Source: Lacrimispora xylanolytica
GTDB lineage: Bacteria; Bacillota; Clostridia; Lachnospirales; Lachnospiraceae
Length of the DNA stretch: 64,000 nt
NCBI RefSeq assembly: GCF_026723765.1
Contig: NZ_CP113524.1
Span: 3,519,001-3,583,000, forward strand
Reading direction: 5' to 3'
In this document: in pieces, positions 27,468-36,005 of the stretch
Position numbering within the stretch: position 1 is the stretch's first letter
Layout: each line of letters opens with the position of its first letter
Translations under genes and position numbers: made by a program
The notes under the pieces: model-generated
What the model saw: the letters and a program-made list of their open reading frames with translations, nothing else
What the model was told of the DNA's origin: nothing
The model's database searches: none

Positions 27468-28079
27468 TTAACATCGTGATTTGGTTATGGTTACATACAG
27501 CCCGCCCTCTTCTTTTCTTATCTTCTTTTCGTAGGCCGAATCCATGGAAAGCCAGGGCGGAATATGAGCACAGACCAGATGAAGCTCTAAAAAAGGAGTA
27601 TCGGAAAGAAAGGGAGCGAGTGCCTTTTTTGAGGAAATCTCCGGACACTCTTTTTGCAGCTCCAATAGATTTAAGAAATAGATTCCAGGAGTCTGGGTTT
27701 GCGCGGGTCCTGCATTCTTTACCATTTCAGACCGGATTCTCTTTTTTTCATCACTCTCTTCCAGATCGGAAAGTACGCCATCAAAGGTATCTTCATCCGC
27801 TTCCTCCGTACAGAAAATCCCATATCCTTTCCGATCAAATACAGAGTATGGAATTCCATTGATTTCCTTGCAGAGAATGGCTTTTGCTCCTTCTGCAAAA
27901 GCGGCGGTATTTTGTACCTCTTCCCTTTGCTCCTTTACGGTTGTTCCTTTTATGGGCGCAAAGGAAGCCTCCCTGGCAGGTTTCCAGCCATTTTCCTGCT
28001 TCTCATAAATTGTGACCATATTGCAATCGTAAAAAGGTGCCAGCTCTCCTTCTCTGGTATAAACTGCGATTTGATCCAT
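27468..28079 (-). CDS. AnfO-like nitrogenase accessory protein
   Basis: The 203-residue protein matches the AnfO family (PF09582) from memory of its pattern: an N-terminal IAVYTREGELAPFYDCN strand pair, a middle EINGIPYSVFDRKGYGIF, and a C-terminal PGIYFLNLLELQ followed by FLELHLVCAHIPPWL. AnfO was named from the iron-only nitrogenase cluster, where it supports nitrogen fixation in a way not well defined. Here the only visible nitrogenase is the molybdenum type, with no anfG. It lies between the PqqD-like and repeat-protein genes and has AGGAGG. Confidence 0.75.
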   Translation of the reverse strand: MDQIAVYTREGELAPFYDCNMVTIYEKQENGWKPAREASFAPIKGTTVKEQREEVQNTAAFAEGAKAILCKEINGIPYSVFDRKGYGIFCTEEADEDTFDGVLSDLEESDEKKRIRSEMVKNAGPAQTQTPGIYFLNLLELQKECPEISSKKALAPFLSDTPFLELHLVCAHIPPWLSMDSAYEKKIRKEEGGLYVTITKSRC

Positions 28080-28097
28080 CTGCCGTTCCTCCTTTCT

Positions 28098-28388
28098 TTA
28101 TTCCTCAATCTCAACTACATTTCCATGAATCAGCTTCGCCAGAAATTCCTCCAGCTCCAGCGTAGCTTCTTCCTCATCTAGATTTTTTTCCTCTGCTAAA
28201 AGTGAGACCAGCTCCGTTACCTTTGTTCCCCGCTCCAGGCTGTTCCAGAGAAAGATACAGGTCTCATTGACAGAAGGAAGGCCGTCTAAAGAACCGTTTT
28301 GGCTGTCTCTTTCATCGAATATACAAAATTCTCCTCCCAGCTCCTTTAATACGAAACCAGGCTTTAACCTAACTTGTTTGATTACCAT
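28098..28388 (-). CDS. PqqD-like protein in the nif operon
   Basis: The 96-residue protein has the PqqD fold pattern: an N-terminal beta hairpin (VRLKPGFVLKELGGEFCIFDE) followed by the helical part SVNETCIFLWNSLERGTKVTELV and a helix pair with EFLAKLIHGNVV. PqqD proteins are RiPP recognition elements that bring a peptide to a radical-SAM enzyme. No precursor peptide or dedicated radical-SAM maturase is adjacent; the only radical-SAM protein in the operon is the NifB domain of NifN-B. It lies one base after the GroEL-like gene. Confidence 0.8.
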   Translation of the reverse strand: MVIKQVRLKPGFVLKELGGEFCIFDERDSQNGSLDGLPSVNETCIFLWNSLERGTKVTELVSLLAEEKNLDEEEATLELEEFLAKLIHGNVVEIEE

Positions 28389-28389
28389 T

Positions 28390-29784
28390 TCAACCCCTCA
28401 GTCTTTCTACATCAATCCCGCTTTTTATCAATTCCAAATCCTCCCTGTCATAGCCTGCACTTACCATGACTGCTCCTGTTGTGAGCCACAGGTACATTAG
28501 GCTTGAGGATTTTCGTATCATTAAGGCCAGGAGCCACGCACTGATCTCCGGCTCCTTTACACTTTGATTCATCATCTGGGCCAGAATCGCTTCTGTCTCA
28601 GTCACCCATTTCTGTTTTAAGATATCTTCTTTCCTGCAAATGCCGTACTGCTCTATGGTCTGGGCATAGGCCACAGCGTATTCAAGTCTTGTCTTTTCTT
28701 CCCTGCTTTCCAAAAGAGTATTCCCCCCAGCCAATATGACTGGTGCACACATGGACAGGCCTGCAATCCGTTCTCTTAGTTTCTGTTTATCATAGTAATT
28801 GGTTTCCGGAGCGTTGATTTTATTCTGTATGGATGCGACCCGTCTGCGAATCTCTTCGGAATCCGCATCACCAGCCAGTATGGTATAGTCGCCTGTCATT
28901 GTAAGGGTCTTGGCTCTTCCAAGCATCTCCATGGTAATGTCCTTAATTTCACAGGGATATAATCCGTCAAACACTCTGGTTCCTGTTAAAGCTGCCGCAT
29001 CTTCCATAATATCTGTTTTTCTCCGCCCCAGCCCTGGCCCTTTCATGGCCCATAGGTGGAGACGGTCTTGTTTTACATTAGCAGTGAGAAGAGACAGGGC
29101 CTCCCCTTCAATCTGATCTGCGATTAAAAAGAGTTTTCTATCCCCCAGCGTTTCTAAAAGGGGATAAAGCTCCAAAAAAGATGAAAGTGTCCTGTTTATG
29201 ATGAGTACAAGAACCTCTGTCATGGTTGATGGTTCTCCCACGGAAAGAGGGCCGTCAAGACGCATCCCCCTTGTTATCTCCAGCCTTGTTTCTGCGTACA
29301 TGGATTCTTTTACAACCAGCTCACCTTCTTTACTGCCTTCCAGTACCATCTGGGCGGTTTTATCATCCCTTGTGATCTGACGGATTAAATTCACTTTGGA
29401 ATTCGTAGAGGAAAAAGCATGGGATAGGATAGCTTCTTCCAGCCTTTCTGATGAATTCCTTAAGTCTCTTGCCAGTACAATCGGGTTTTCCCCGGAGGCT
29501 GATTTTCTTTGGTAAAGGGTAAGCAGGGAAAGAATCATGGAAGCAGTTTCCTTTGTGCCGCATCCTGTAAGGGAATTGATTTCACCAATGGCGGCGGCAG
29601 CCAGACGGATTCCCTGATTAAAATAGAGGTCTTCTCCCTCCAGCTCCTTTGCCACCTGGCTGGCAGAAAAGGTATAGCTTCCTTTTACTAAAATGCCCCC
29701 GTCCAGGGAAAGGACATTGCAAAGGCACCGAATTCCATCCGCCATTTTTTCTCTTCCGTCCTGATACTTAGTCTGACGTATCAT
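28390..29784 (-). CDS. Degenerate GroEL-like protein in the nif operon
   Basis: The protein (464 aa; GroEL is about 545) aligns to chaperonin 60 along its whole length. DQIEGEALSLL (223-233) matches the apical DVEGEAL segment, KGPGLGRRKTDIMEDAAALTGTRVF (248-272) matches the KAPGFGDRR...TLTGG stretch, and the end SSLMYLWLTTGAVMVS matches the GroEL C-terminal helix. The ATP site has decayed: GDGTTTAT reads GCGTKETA (74-81), the second catalytic aspartate region (NDG) reads FSAS, and the RVEDALHAT helix reads RLEYAVAYA. The GGG nucleotide loop is missing. It is probably not an ATPase and may act as a fixed binding protein for nitrogenase subunits or assembly intermediates. It overlaps nifV-omega by 17 bases and has AGGAGG. 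Confidence 0.85.
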   Translation of the reverse strand: MIRQTKYQDGREKMADGIRCLCNVLSLDGGILVKGSYTFSASQVAKELEGEDLYFNQGIRLAAAAIGEINSLTGCGTKETASMILSLLTLYQRKSASGENPIVLARDLRNSSERLEEAILSHAFSSTNSKVNLIRQITRDDKTAQMVLEGSKEGELVVKESMYAETRLEITRGMRLDGPLSVGEPSTMTEVLVLIINRTLSSFLELYPLLETLGDRKLFLIADQIEGEALSLLTANVKQDRLHLWAMKGPGLGRRKTDIMEDAAALTGTRVFDGLYPCEIKDITMEMLGRAKTLTMTGDYTILAGDADSEEIRRRVASIQNKINAPETNYYDKQKLRERIAGLSMCAPVILAGGNTLLESREEKTRLEYAVAYAQTIEQYGICRKEDILKQKWVTETEAILAQMMNQSVKEPEISAWLLALMIRKSSSLMYLWLTTGAVMVSAGYDREDLELIKSGIDVERLRG

Positions 29785-30589
29785 CCTTTACACCTCCTGC
29801 CATGATATTTCTTAGTAAATCCTCGGCTTTTCTGATGTCCTGGCTGGTGACTCCTAAATCAAATTTCCGGTTGGCACCATGGACAAACTCGTAAAGATTA
29901 CAGTTTCCAGCACGCTCTCCTATTCCCAGTAAGGTTCCATCCACCATATCGGCCCCAGCCAGTGCCATGACCATGGAGTTGGCAACTGCCATACCAAAAT
30001 CATTATGCTCATGGACCTCCACCTGGATGCCGGTCTGTTTGATTTCCTGAATCAGGGCTCTTGCCCTTCTTGGAAATAAGACTCCTACGGTATCGGCAAG
30101 GCGTATGACCTCTACCCCCTGCTGTTTCATCAATCGGATTAAGGAAATTAAGAACGCGACATCAGCCCGGGAGGCATCTTCTAAGCCAACGGTTAAGGGA
30201 ATATTATAATCCTTTGCCACCTGAATGCATTCCATTAGTGTGTTTTCAATCCATTTTTTGTTCTTTCCTATTTTATTATATATTTGTGAGTAGGAGACAG
30301 GAGTTCCCACATGGATGAGGTCCGGTTTTTGTCTGGCGGACTCTTCGATATCTCCTGCATTCAGACGGGACCAGACGGAAACAATTGCCTGTTTTTTCTG
30401 CTTCATAATCTCACTTAAGTAATTAACGCCTTCTGTTCCGGTGTCATAGATGCCCGCTTCTATTTCATGGATTCCGATGCGGTCTAAATAAAGAGCCAGT
30501 CGGATCTTATCCGATGGAGAAAAAACGATGCCAGGGCACTGCTCCCCGTCACGAAGGGTAGTATCAACTATTTTGATTCGTCTCTTCAT
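29768..30589 (-). CDS. nifV: Homocitrate synthase, omega (catalytic-barrel) subunit
   Basis: This is the N-terminal, catalytic half of homocitrate synthase as a separate protein. VDTTLRDGEQCPG near residue 7 binds the metal and 2-oxoglutarate, and VEVHEHNDFGMAVAN near 195 supplies the metal-binding histidines. The enzyme condenses acetyl-CoA with 2-oxoglutarate to homocitrate, the organic ligand of FeMo-cofactor. The division into nifV-omega and nifV-alpha is known from Clostridium pasteurianum. The start is the ATG at 30589, in 26-base overlap with nifV-alpha; a GTG at 30598 is possible. Confidence 0.9.
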   Translation of the reverse strand: MKRRIKIVDTTLRDGEQCPGIVFSPSDKIRLALYLDRIGIHEIEAGIYDTGTEGVNYLSEIMKQKKQAIVSVWSRLNAGDIEESARQKPDLIHVGTPVSYSQIYNKIGKNKKWIENTLMECIQVAKDYNIPLTVGLEDASRADVAFLISLIRLMKQQGVEVIRLADTVGVLFPRRARALIQEIKQTGIQVEVHEHNDFGMAVANSMVMALAGADMVDGTLLGIGERAGNCNLYEFVHGANRKFDLGVTSQDIRKAEDLLRNIMAGGVKDDTSD

Positions 30590-31547
30590 ATTTTTCACAC
30601 TCGCTCAATATTATTAAAAACTCTTCATCGGTTACTTCTCCGCCTTTTTTCATGCTCTTTCGTTTTACCATATCTAAAAGCTGACCAACATCATATTTTC
30701 CCTCGCAGTCAAACTCTTTCAGCTTATATCGAATGGAGGTGCCGCCGGAGTGCTTTCCTAATACCACCTTTCTGGAGGCACCCACCAGCTCAGGCGCAAA
30801 GGACTCGTAATTGGATGGCTTTTTTAATACTCCATCCACGTGAATGCCGGATTCAATGTGAAATATCTTCCGGCCGATGACTGGCGTATGATCAGGAATT
30901 TCTGTCTTCGTCATTTCTTCAAATAAATCTCTAAGGAGGGTGAGCTTTTCAAAGCTGTGATTTGGCTTATACCGCTCCACCACCCTCATGGCCAGGAGCA
31001 CCTGTTCTGTTGCTGCCTTATTGCCAATGCCTGTAAAGGTGGTCATAACCGTACCATTGTGATGGTACTGGAGATAATCAGCCGCAATGGCTGATGCACA
31101 GTAGTAGGAGTCCTCCGGGTAAAGTATAGGGGATACTGCCATTAAAAGCTTCATCCCCCGCTCATAGATGTCCCGGCTTTCATAGATCAGCAGATCGTCG
31201 AGGCCGGTCAGCCTCAGCTTTTTATCCGCTTCCATATCTTCTAACCCCTTTAGCTCCCATAAGTCATTGACCTGAATGTTTCTGATGCTCCTTCCCGTAC
31301 CGTCGCAGAAGGAAGATAAGAAAAAATGAACTCCAGGATACTTCATATTTTCCGCCAGGCTGGGAAGCTCCATATAATAAACTATTCCCTCCGGCAATTC
31401 TCCCTTTAACAGGCGGTAGACTTTTGGGGATAAAACTACCCCTGAAACAGAAAGATTTCCCAGCCCTTCGATAAAACCAGAAGCCAGTTCCTTTGTCAGT
31501 GCAAAATCATCAAGCATTGTCAGTGTAGCATCAATTATCTTCATCAT
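30564..31547 (-). CDS. nifV: Homocitrate synthase, alpha subunit
   Basis: The 327-residue protein corresponds to the C-terminal half of full-length homocitrate/isopropylmalate synthases. GIGNKAATEQVLLAM, HIESGIHVDGVLKKPSNYE and VLGKHSGGTSIRYKL are the second-domain signatures. The N-terminal 160 residues are a degenerate barrel (DATLTMLDDF in place of DTTLRDGEQ) without the catalytic motif, so it needs nifV-omega for activity. It follows the ferredoxin gene in the operon and overlaps the omega gene. Confidence 0.9.
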   Translation of the reverse strand: MMKIIDATLTMLDDFALTKELASGFIEGLGNLSVSGVVLSPKVYRLLKGELPEGIVYYMELPSLAENMKYPGVHFFLSSFCDGTGRSIRNIQVNDLWELKGLEDMEADKKLRLTGLDDLLIYESRDIYERGMKLLMAVSPILYPEDSYYCASAIAADYLQYHHNGTVMTTFTGIGNKAATEQVLLAMRVVERYKPNHSFEKLTLLRDLFEEMTKTEIPDHTPVIGRKIFHIESGIHVDGVLKKPSNYESFAPELVGASRKVVLGKHSGGTSIRYKLKEFDCEGKYDVGQLLDMVKRKSMKKGGEVTDEEFLIILSECEKYEETNQNS

Positions 31548-31578
31548 CCCACAGCCCCTCCTTTTGCGTGTGAATTTC

Positions 31579-31887
31579 TTAGATCATTAAATCATCGACT
31601 GGCACTCCCCCCTCAAAATGTTCCTCTACAATCCGCTCTACATCATCCTCTGACACATTGCCGTACCAGACTCCTTCTGGATAGACCACTACCACCGGTC
31701 CTTTGTCACAGATGCCGAAACATCCGGTATTATTAATGACCACGTCCCCGGTTAAATCCCTGTCTTCAATTTCCTGCATAAAGCTCTGAATGATATCCAC
31801 GCTGCCTTTTTGAAAACAATAGCCTTTTTGAGTTCCATTGATTCTGCAGCTGGTGCAGATGAATACATGATATTTTGGCTGTACCAT
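31579..31887 (-). CDS. [2Fe-2S] thioredoxin-fold ferredoxin
   Basis: This is a 102-residue thioredoxin-like [2Fe-2S] ferredoxin. Cysteines lie in CTSCRINGTQKGYC (about 11-24) and NNTGCFGICDKGP (about 53-65), the arrangement of the well-known [2Fe-2S] ferredoxin of Clostridium pasteurianum. That protein interacts with nitrogenase MoFe protein. It sits between nifN-B and nifV-alpha, so it is a nif-regulated electron or cluster carrier. Confidence 0.9.
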   Translation of the reverse strand: MVQPKYHVFICTSCRINGTQKGYCFQKGSVDIIQSFMQEIEDRDLTGDVVINNTGCFGICDKGPVVVVYPEGVWYGNVSEDDVERIVEEHFEGGVPVDDLMI

Positions 31888-31901
31888 TTGACTCCTCCTC
31901 T

Positions 31902-34547
31902 TTACATGGCAGCGGCTGCCTTTTTCACCGCATCTTCGATCATGTCATAGGTATTCACTGGTTTGATTCCCAGCTCTGCCAGCTTTCTCGTTGGCTCCAT
32001 ACCGATCCGCATGGCAATGACTCCATTGCAGCCCTCTATTGCCGCCATAATTCCTTCCATCTTAGTTTCCTTTTCTCCGCATTCCTCTTCCCCCATGCAG
32101 TACTGCTCAACCTTTCTTTTTCCGGCGAAACGCACCTCTCCATTTAAGTAATCATAGAGATAAAATTCTTTTGCATGACCAAAATGAGTATCTACGATGA
32201 CTCCGCTTTTTGAAGCTACCGCAAACCGGTACTTTGTGGTAACTGTCTGGGGATTTTTTGGTTCTTCATTTAAAAATCCTTTCAGCTCTATGGATTTATC
32301 ATCGGTTAAGGTTCCCACGGCATCTGCCCGGCAATGCTGGCAGTGATACATCTGGGGCATGATCTCCTCACACTGTTTTCTGATCTCCGTCAGCTGCTTA
32401 TTGGAAATAGGCTCTACCTGTTCAAATATACTTCCCTCTACCGGAATCATCTGCATGATATTGGTAATAAAACACCCCAGGTCTTTTACCGTTTTCACTA
32501 CTTCTGCTACATGGCCGTCATTGATTCCCCTGACGGTTACAATGTTTACCTTAACAAGAACACCGCTTGCAACGAGAAGACGGATTCCTGCCAGCTGGTT
32601 TGCCACCATAATGGCCCCTGCCGCATCTCCCGTATATTCCTTTCCCATGAACCGGATGTACTGATACATCTGGCCGCTGATATGAGGGTCCACCGCATTT
32701 AAGGTCACAGTTACGTGGGAGACCGAGAGCTTAGCCAGTTCCTCCGCATAAAGGGGAAGCTTTAATCCGTTGGTGGATAAACAAAAGGTAACATGAGGAT
32801 CATGAGCCCGGATCAGTTCAAACAGGGACTTTACGCTCTCCCAGTTTTCCAGTGCTTCCCCCGGCCCGGCAATCCCTACCACCGTTAAGTTTGGCATCTT
32901 TTCCTTTACCGCCAGATAACGGCTTAGTCCTTCCTCCGGGGTGAGAATCACAGAGGTAACTCCCGGACGGCTTTCATTGGGGCAGTCAAATTTTCTGACA
33001 CAGTATTTGCACTGGACGTTGCAGGCCGGTGCCACCGGAAGATGAATCCTTGCAAACTTATGACCCTTGCAGTTATAGCAGGGATGCTCCAGAGTCTTTC
33101 GTCTCATTTCCTCTTCTCTCGTACTTATCATAGGCTCCACTTCCTTTTCCTTGGTGTCGATTAAAGTATCTTTATAATAGTCCTTGTAAAGGGCTTCCCG
33201 AAAACTTGTTTCTGTGGTATCTATCAGGTGGTTGGATATCTCATCCATGTATTCCATGGAACCTTCGTACCCCAGCATCTTTAATCTCTGGCCTCCTACG
33301 TGGTCGTGAATGGGAAATCCTCTCCGCACCAGGGGAAGTTTTAAATCCTCTGCAATCCTTCTGCCATCGGAATTCCCCACCAGTATGTTAGCCTTGCATT
33401 CAATTACCATAGCCTCAATTTCTTTAAAATCCGCTTTGTCTATAACCTTATACTCTTCCTCCAGATAAAGGTCTGCCAGCTTTTCTATCTCAGGACCGGC
33501 TTTCTTTGCCAGCTCCGGACAGGCAGTTCCAGTGGCGCACACAACAGGCAGAATTCCGGATTCACACATGAGACGGATGGTGGAATACACCATATCCGGC
33601 TCTCCAAAGACAGCGGCTCTTCCGGCAGAGTTGTATTTGTGGGAGTCGATCATGGAATCCAGATACCGGCCTCTTTCCTTTTTAAGCTCCTCAGGTATCT
33701 CCTTTCCTGAAATCTCTGAGAGGGTATTTAAAAAGGTGTCGGTATCTCTTAATCCCACAGGGAGGGGAATTCTTACAAATGGAACCCCATAGGTTTCCTG
33801 CAAATATTCTCCCACAGAATTCTTTCTTTCAAAATCGCAGATTTCCAGGGTAATTTTTGCTCCGCCCATTTTCTTTAACTCTGAGATACTGGTTCCATAA
33901 TGGGGAAGTCTTTTATACTCCTTATGGTGCTCCCCATCCAGATTTTCAGAAAGGTCAGGAAGGAGTATGGCTTCCAGTCCAAACAGCTTTAACATGGATT
34001 TTATGTATCTGGTATCCCCTGGGCTTATAGGGGCAGTCACCACATTCACCAGATTGTTTTTCCCGCTGTCCATTATAATAGAAGAAACCATGGAATAGAG
34101 TGCTCCGAAATACCCGTCGTACTGACTCCCGCCATATCCTGGGGAAGGACATGAGATGAGTGTGATATCCTTATACTCCGGATGCTCCTCTTTAAAATCA
34201 TCTAAGATTCCGGGGACATCTTCGCCAATAGTCTCTGCTAAGCATGTGGTCATGACTCCAATGATATCCGGATGGTAAAGCTCGATTAAATTATTCAGGC
34301 CTTTCTTTAAATTCTCACTTCCCCCGTAAACAGTTCCTTCCTCTGTGAGGGAAGAGGAAGCAATGTCCACAGGTTCATTGTAATGGGTCGCCATATGTCT
34401 GCGGATGTAGGTCGCACACCCCTGAGAGCCATGAAGAATGGTCATGGAATTTTTCAGACCATAAAATGCAGTCGCACTTCCCATTGGCATACACATCTTA
34501 CAGGGATTGATATTTAGATTTACCAGAGGTTCTACCTTACTTTTCAT
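31902..34547 (-). CDS. nifB: NifN-NifB fusion, FeMo-cofactor assembly
   Basis: One protein of 881 residues joins three parts. Residues 1-445 are NifN, the beta subunit of the NifEN scaffold (INPCKMC, HGSQGC, TTCLAETIGED). Residues about 485-735 are the radical-SAM NifB core with CNVQCKYC at 509-516, which makes NifB-co. Residues about 755-880 are a NifX/NafY-like carrier domain (DTHFGHAKEFYLYD). The fusion, known from C. pasteurianum, would channel NifB-co directly to the scaffold. The start at 34547 has GGCGGA six bases ahead; an ATG at 34553 is too close to it. Confidence 0.95.
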   Translation of the reverse strand: MKSKVEPLVNLNINPCKMCMPMGSATAFYGLKNSMTILHGSQGCATYIRRHMATHYNEPVDIASSSLTEEGTVYGGSENLKKGLNNLIELYHPDIIGVMTTCLAETIGEDVPGILDDFKEEHPEYKDITLISCPSPGYGGSQYDGYFGALYSMVSSIIMDSGKNNLVNVVTAPISPGDTRYIKSMLKLFGLEAILLPDLSENLDGEHHKEYKRLPHYGTSISELKKMGGAKITLEICDFERKNSVGEYLQETYGVPFVRIPLPVGLRDTDTFLNTLSEISGKEIPEELKKERGRYLDSMIDSHKYNSAGRAAVFGEPDMVYSTIRLMCESGILPVVCATGTACPELAKKAGPEIEKLADLYLEEEYKVIDKADFKEIEAMVIECKANILVGNSDGRRIAEDLKLPLVRRGFPIHDHVGGQRLKMLGYEGSMEYMDEISNHLIDTTETSFREALYKDYYKDTLIDTKEKEVEPMISTREEEMRRKTLEHPCYNCKGHKFARIHLPVAPACNVQCKYCVRKFDCPNESRPGVTSVILTPEEGLSRYLAVKEKMPNLTVVGIAGPGEALENWESVKSLFELIRAHDPHVTFCLSTNGLKLPLYAEELAKLSVSHVTVTLNAVDPHISGQMYQYIRFMGKEYTGDAAGAIMVANQLAGIRLLVASGVLVKVNIVTVRGINDGHVAEVVKTVKDLGCFITNIMQMIPVEGSIFEQVEPISNKQLTEIRKQCEEIMPQMYHCQHCRADAVGTLTDDKSIELKGFLNEEPKNPQTVTTKYRFAVASKSGVIVDTHFGHAKEFYLYDYLNGEVRFAGKRKVEQYCMGEEECGEKETKMEGIMAAIEGCNGVIAMRIGMEPTRKLAELGIKPVNTYDMIEDAVKKAAAAM

Positions 34548-34565
34548 TCTCATTCCGCCTTTCTG

Positions 34566-35921
34566 TCAGCTTACAAATTCCCATACCGAACTGTTTATGC
34601 TTTTATTGATTTCCATGGTAAAGTTGTAAACCCCCTCAAAGCCTGCCAAAGGTATTTTCCGTTCGTGATTGTGATCGCAAAAGGCGATGCCCAGCTTATA
34701 AGCCAGGGGCCGCTCTTTTACTCCCCCTACCAGGATATCAGCTCCTTTTTCCCGCATAAAGGTCTCAAGCTCCGCAGGATTTGCATCGTCAAGGATTACA
34801 GTTTCCGGCTCCACCAGGCTCTCTATGATTTCGTAATCTTCCTTTTTTCCTGTCTGAGTTCCCACAACCACGGTTTCAATTCCCATGGCTTTGAACTGGC
34901 GGATTAAAGATATGGCCTTAAAGCCTCCCCCTACATAAATTGCTGCTTTTTTTCCCTCCAGATGTTTCCGGTATTTTGCAAGGAAGCTGTTTAATTCTGC
35001 CTCTTTTTTAGAACAGAAGGCAACTGCCTTTTTCCTTGCTTCTTCATCCTTAAGTGCTTCTGCCACCCGGATCAAAGAAGCCGTGGTATCCTCGATTCCA
35101 AAGAAGCTGACCTTTAAAAATGGAATGCCAAATTCTTCCTCCATCCGATTAGCCAGATAGGTGCTGGACCCTGCACACTGGACGATGTTTAAGGAAGCTT
35201 CCGGTGCCTTTATCATCTGCTCATAGCTGCTATCCCCCGTAAACCCGGATATGACATCAATCCCCATTTCCTTAAAATAATTCTTTATAATCCACATTTC
35301 CCCTGCAAGATTAAAGTCTCCTAAGATATTGATAGCCTTTCGTTTCTTCTTCCCCTTAAAAGGAAGAATCACCTTCATAATGGCATCGCAGGCCATACGG
35401 TAGCCGGTGGATTTATTCCCGGAGAAACCGGGGGATTTTACGGGAATGACCGGAATCCCATATTGTTCCGACTTCATCCTGCAAAGAGCATCCACATCAT
35501 CTCCGATGACTCCTACGATACAGGTGGCGTAGATGAAAATCAGCTTTACCTTCTCTTCTTTTTCCATTAACTCATCCACTGCTGCCTCCAGCTTTTTGAT
35601 CCCTCCGAAAATAATATCTGTCTCCTGCAGATCCGTAGAAAAGCTGTTGCGGTAAATATCTTCTCCGCTTGTTAAGGACCCTCTGATATCCCAGGTATAG
35701 CTGGAACAGCCAATGGGACCGTGGACGATATGATAAGCATCTGTAATGGGATTTAAGACGACCCTGGCTCCGCAGTATACACAGGCCCTTTGGGACACGG
35801 AACCGGATATACTGTTGCTGTCACAGCAGATCCCGCCCTTTGGGCCGTTGCATCCCTGGGTTACGACAATAGAACTTTTTCTGGCATCTAATACATTTTT
35901 GTTGCAGCTCTCCGCTTCCAT
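34566..35921 (-). CDS. nifE: NifE, FeMo-cofactor assembly scaffold subunit
   Basis: NifE pairs with NifN and is paralogous to NifD. The cysteine motifs QRACVYCGARVV and VHGPIGCSSYTW, and IYATCIVGVIGDD, mark the P-cluster-like Fe-S site. The NifD-type homocitrate/cofactor histidine region is altered, as expected of a scaffold. The ATG at 35921 has AAGGAG eight bases ahead and gives 451 residues. It lies 18 bases before nifN-B. Confidence 0.94.
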   Translation of the reverse strand: MEAESCNKNVLDARKSSIVVTQGCNGPKGGICCDSNSISGSVSQRACVYCGARVVLNPITDAYHIVHGPIGCSSYTWDIRGSLTSGEDIYRNSFSTDLQETDIIFGGIKKLEAAVDELMEKEEKVKLIFIYATCIVGVIGDDVDALCRMKSEQYGIPVIPVKSPGFSGNKSTGYRMACDAIMKVILPFKGKKKRKAINILGDFNLAGEMWIIKNYFKEMGIDVISGFTGDSSYEQMIKAPEASLNIVQCAGSSTYLANRMEEEFGIPFLKVSFFGIEDTTASLIRVAEALKDEEARKKAVAFCSKKEAELNSFLAKYRKHLEGKKAAIYVGGGFKAISLIRQFKAMGIETVVVGTQTGKKEDYEIIESLVEPETVILDDANPAELETFMREKGADILVGGVKERPLAYKLGIAFCDHNHERKIPLAGFEGVYNFTMEINKSINSSVWEFVS

Positions 35922-35963
35922 GACCATGCTCCTTTCAAGCCTCTGACGACAAAATACCACAAT

Positions 35964-35986
35964 AGGGAGGGGTCGGCTCCCTCCCT
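35964..35986 (-). terminator. GC-rich hairpin between nifK and nifE
   Basis: AGGGAGG and CCTCCCT form a 7 bp GC-rich stem with a 9-base loop in the 84-base nifK-nifE gap. No T-run follows, so it is more likely an mRNA-stabilising or partially terminating stem that lowers nifE-nifB expression relative to nifHDK. Confidence 0.45.
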
Positions 35987-36005
35987 GGTTCCTTTGTTTA
36001 CTGGT

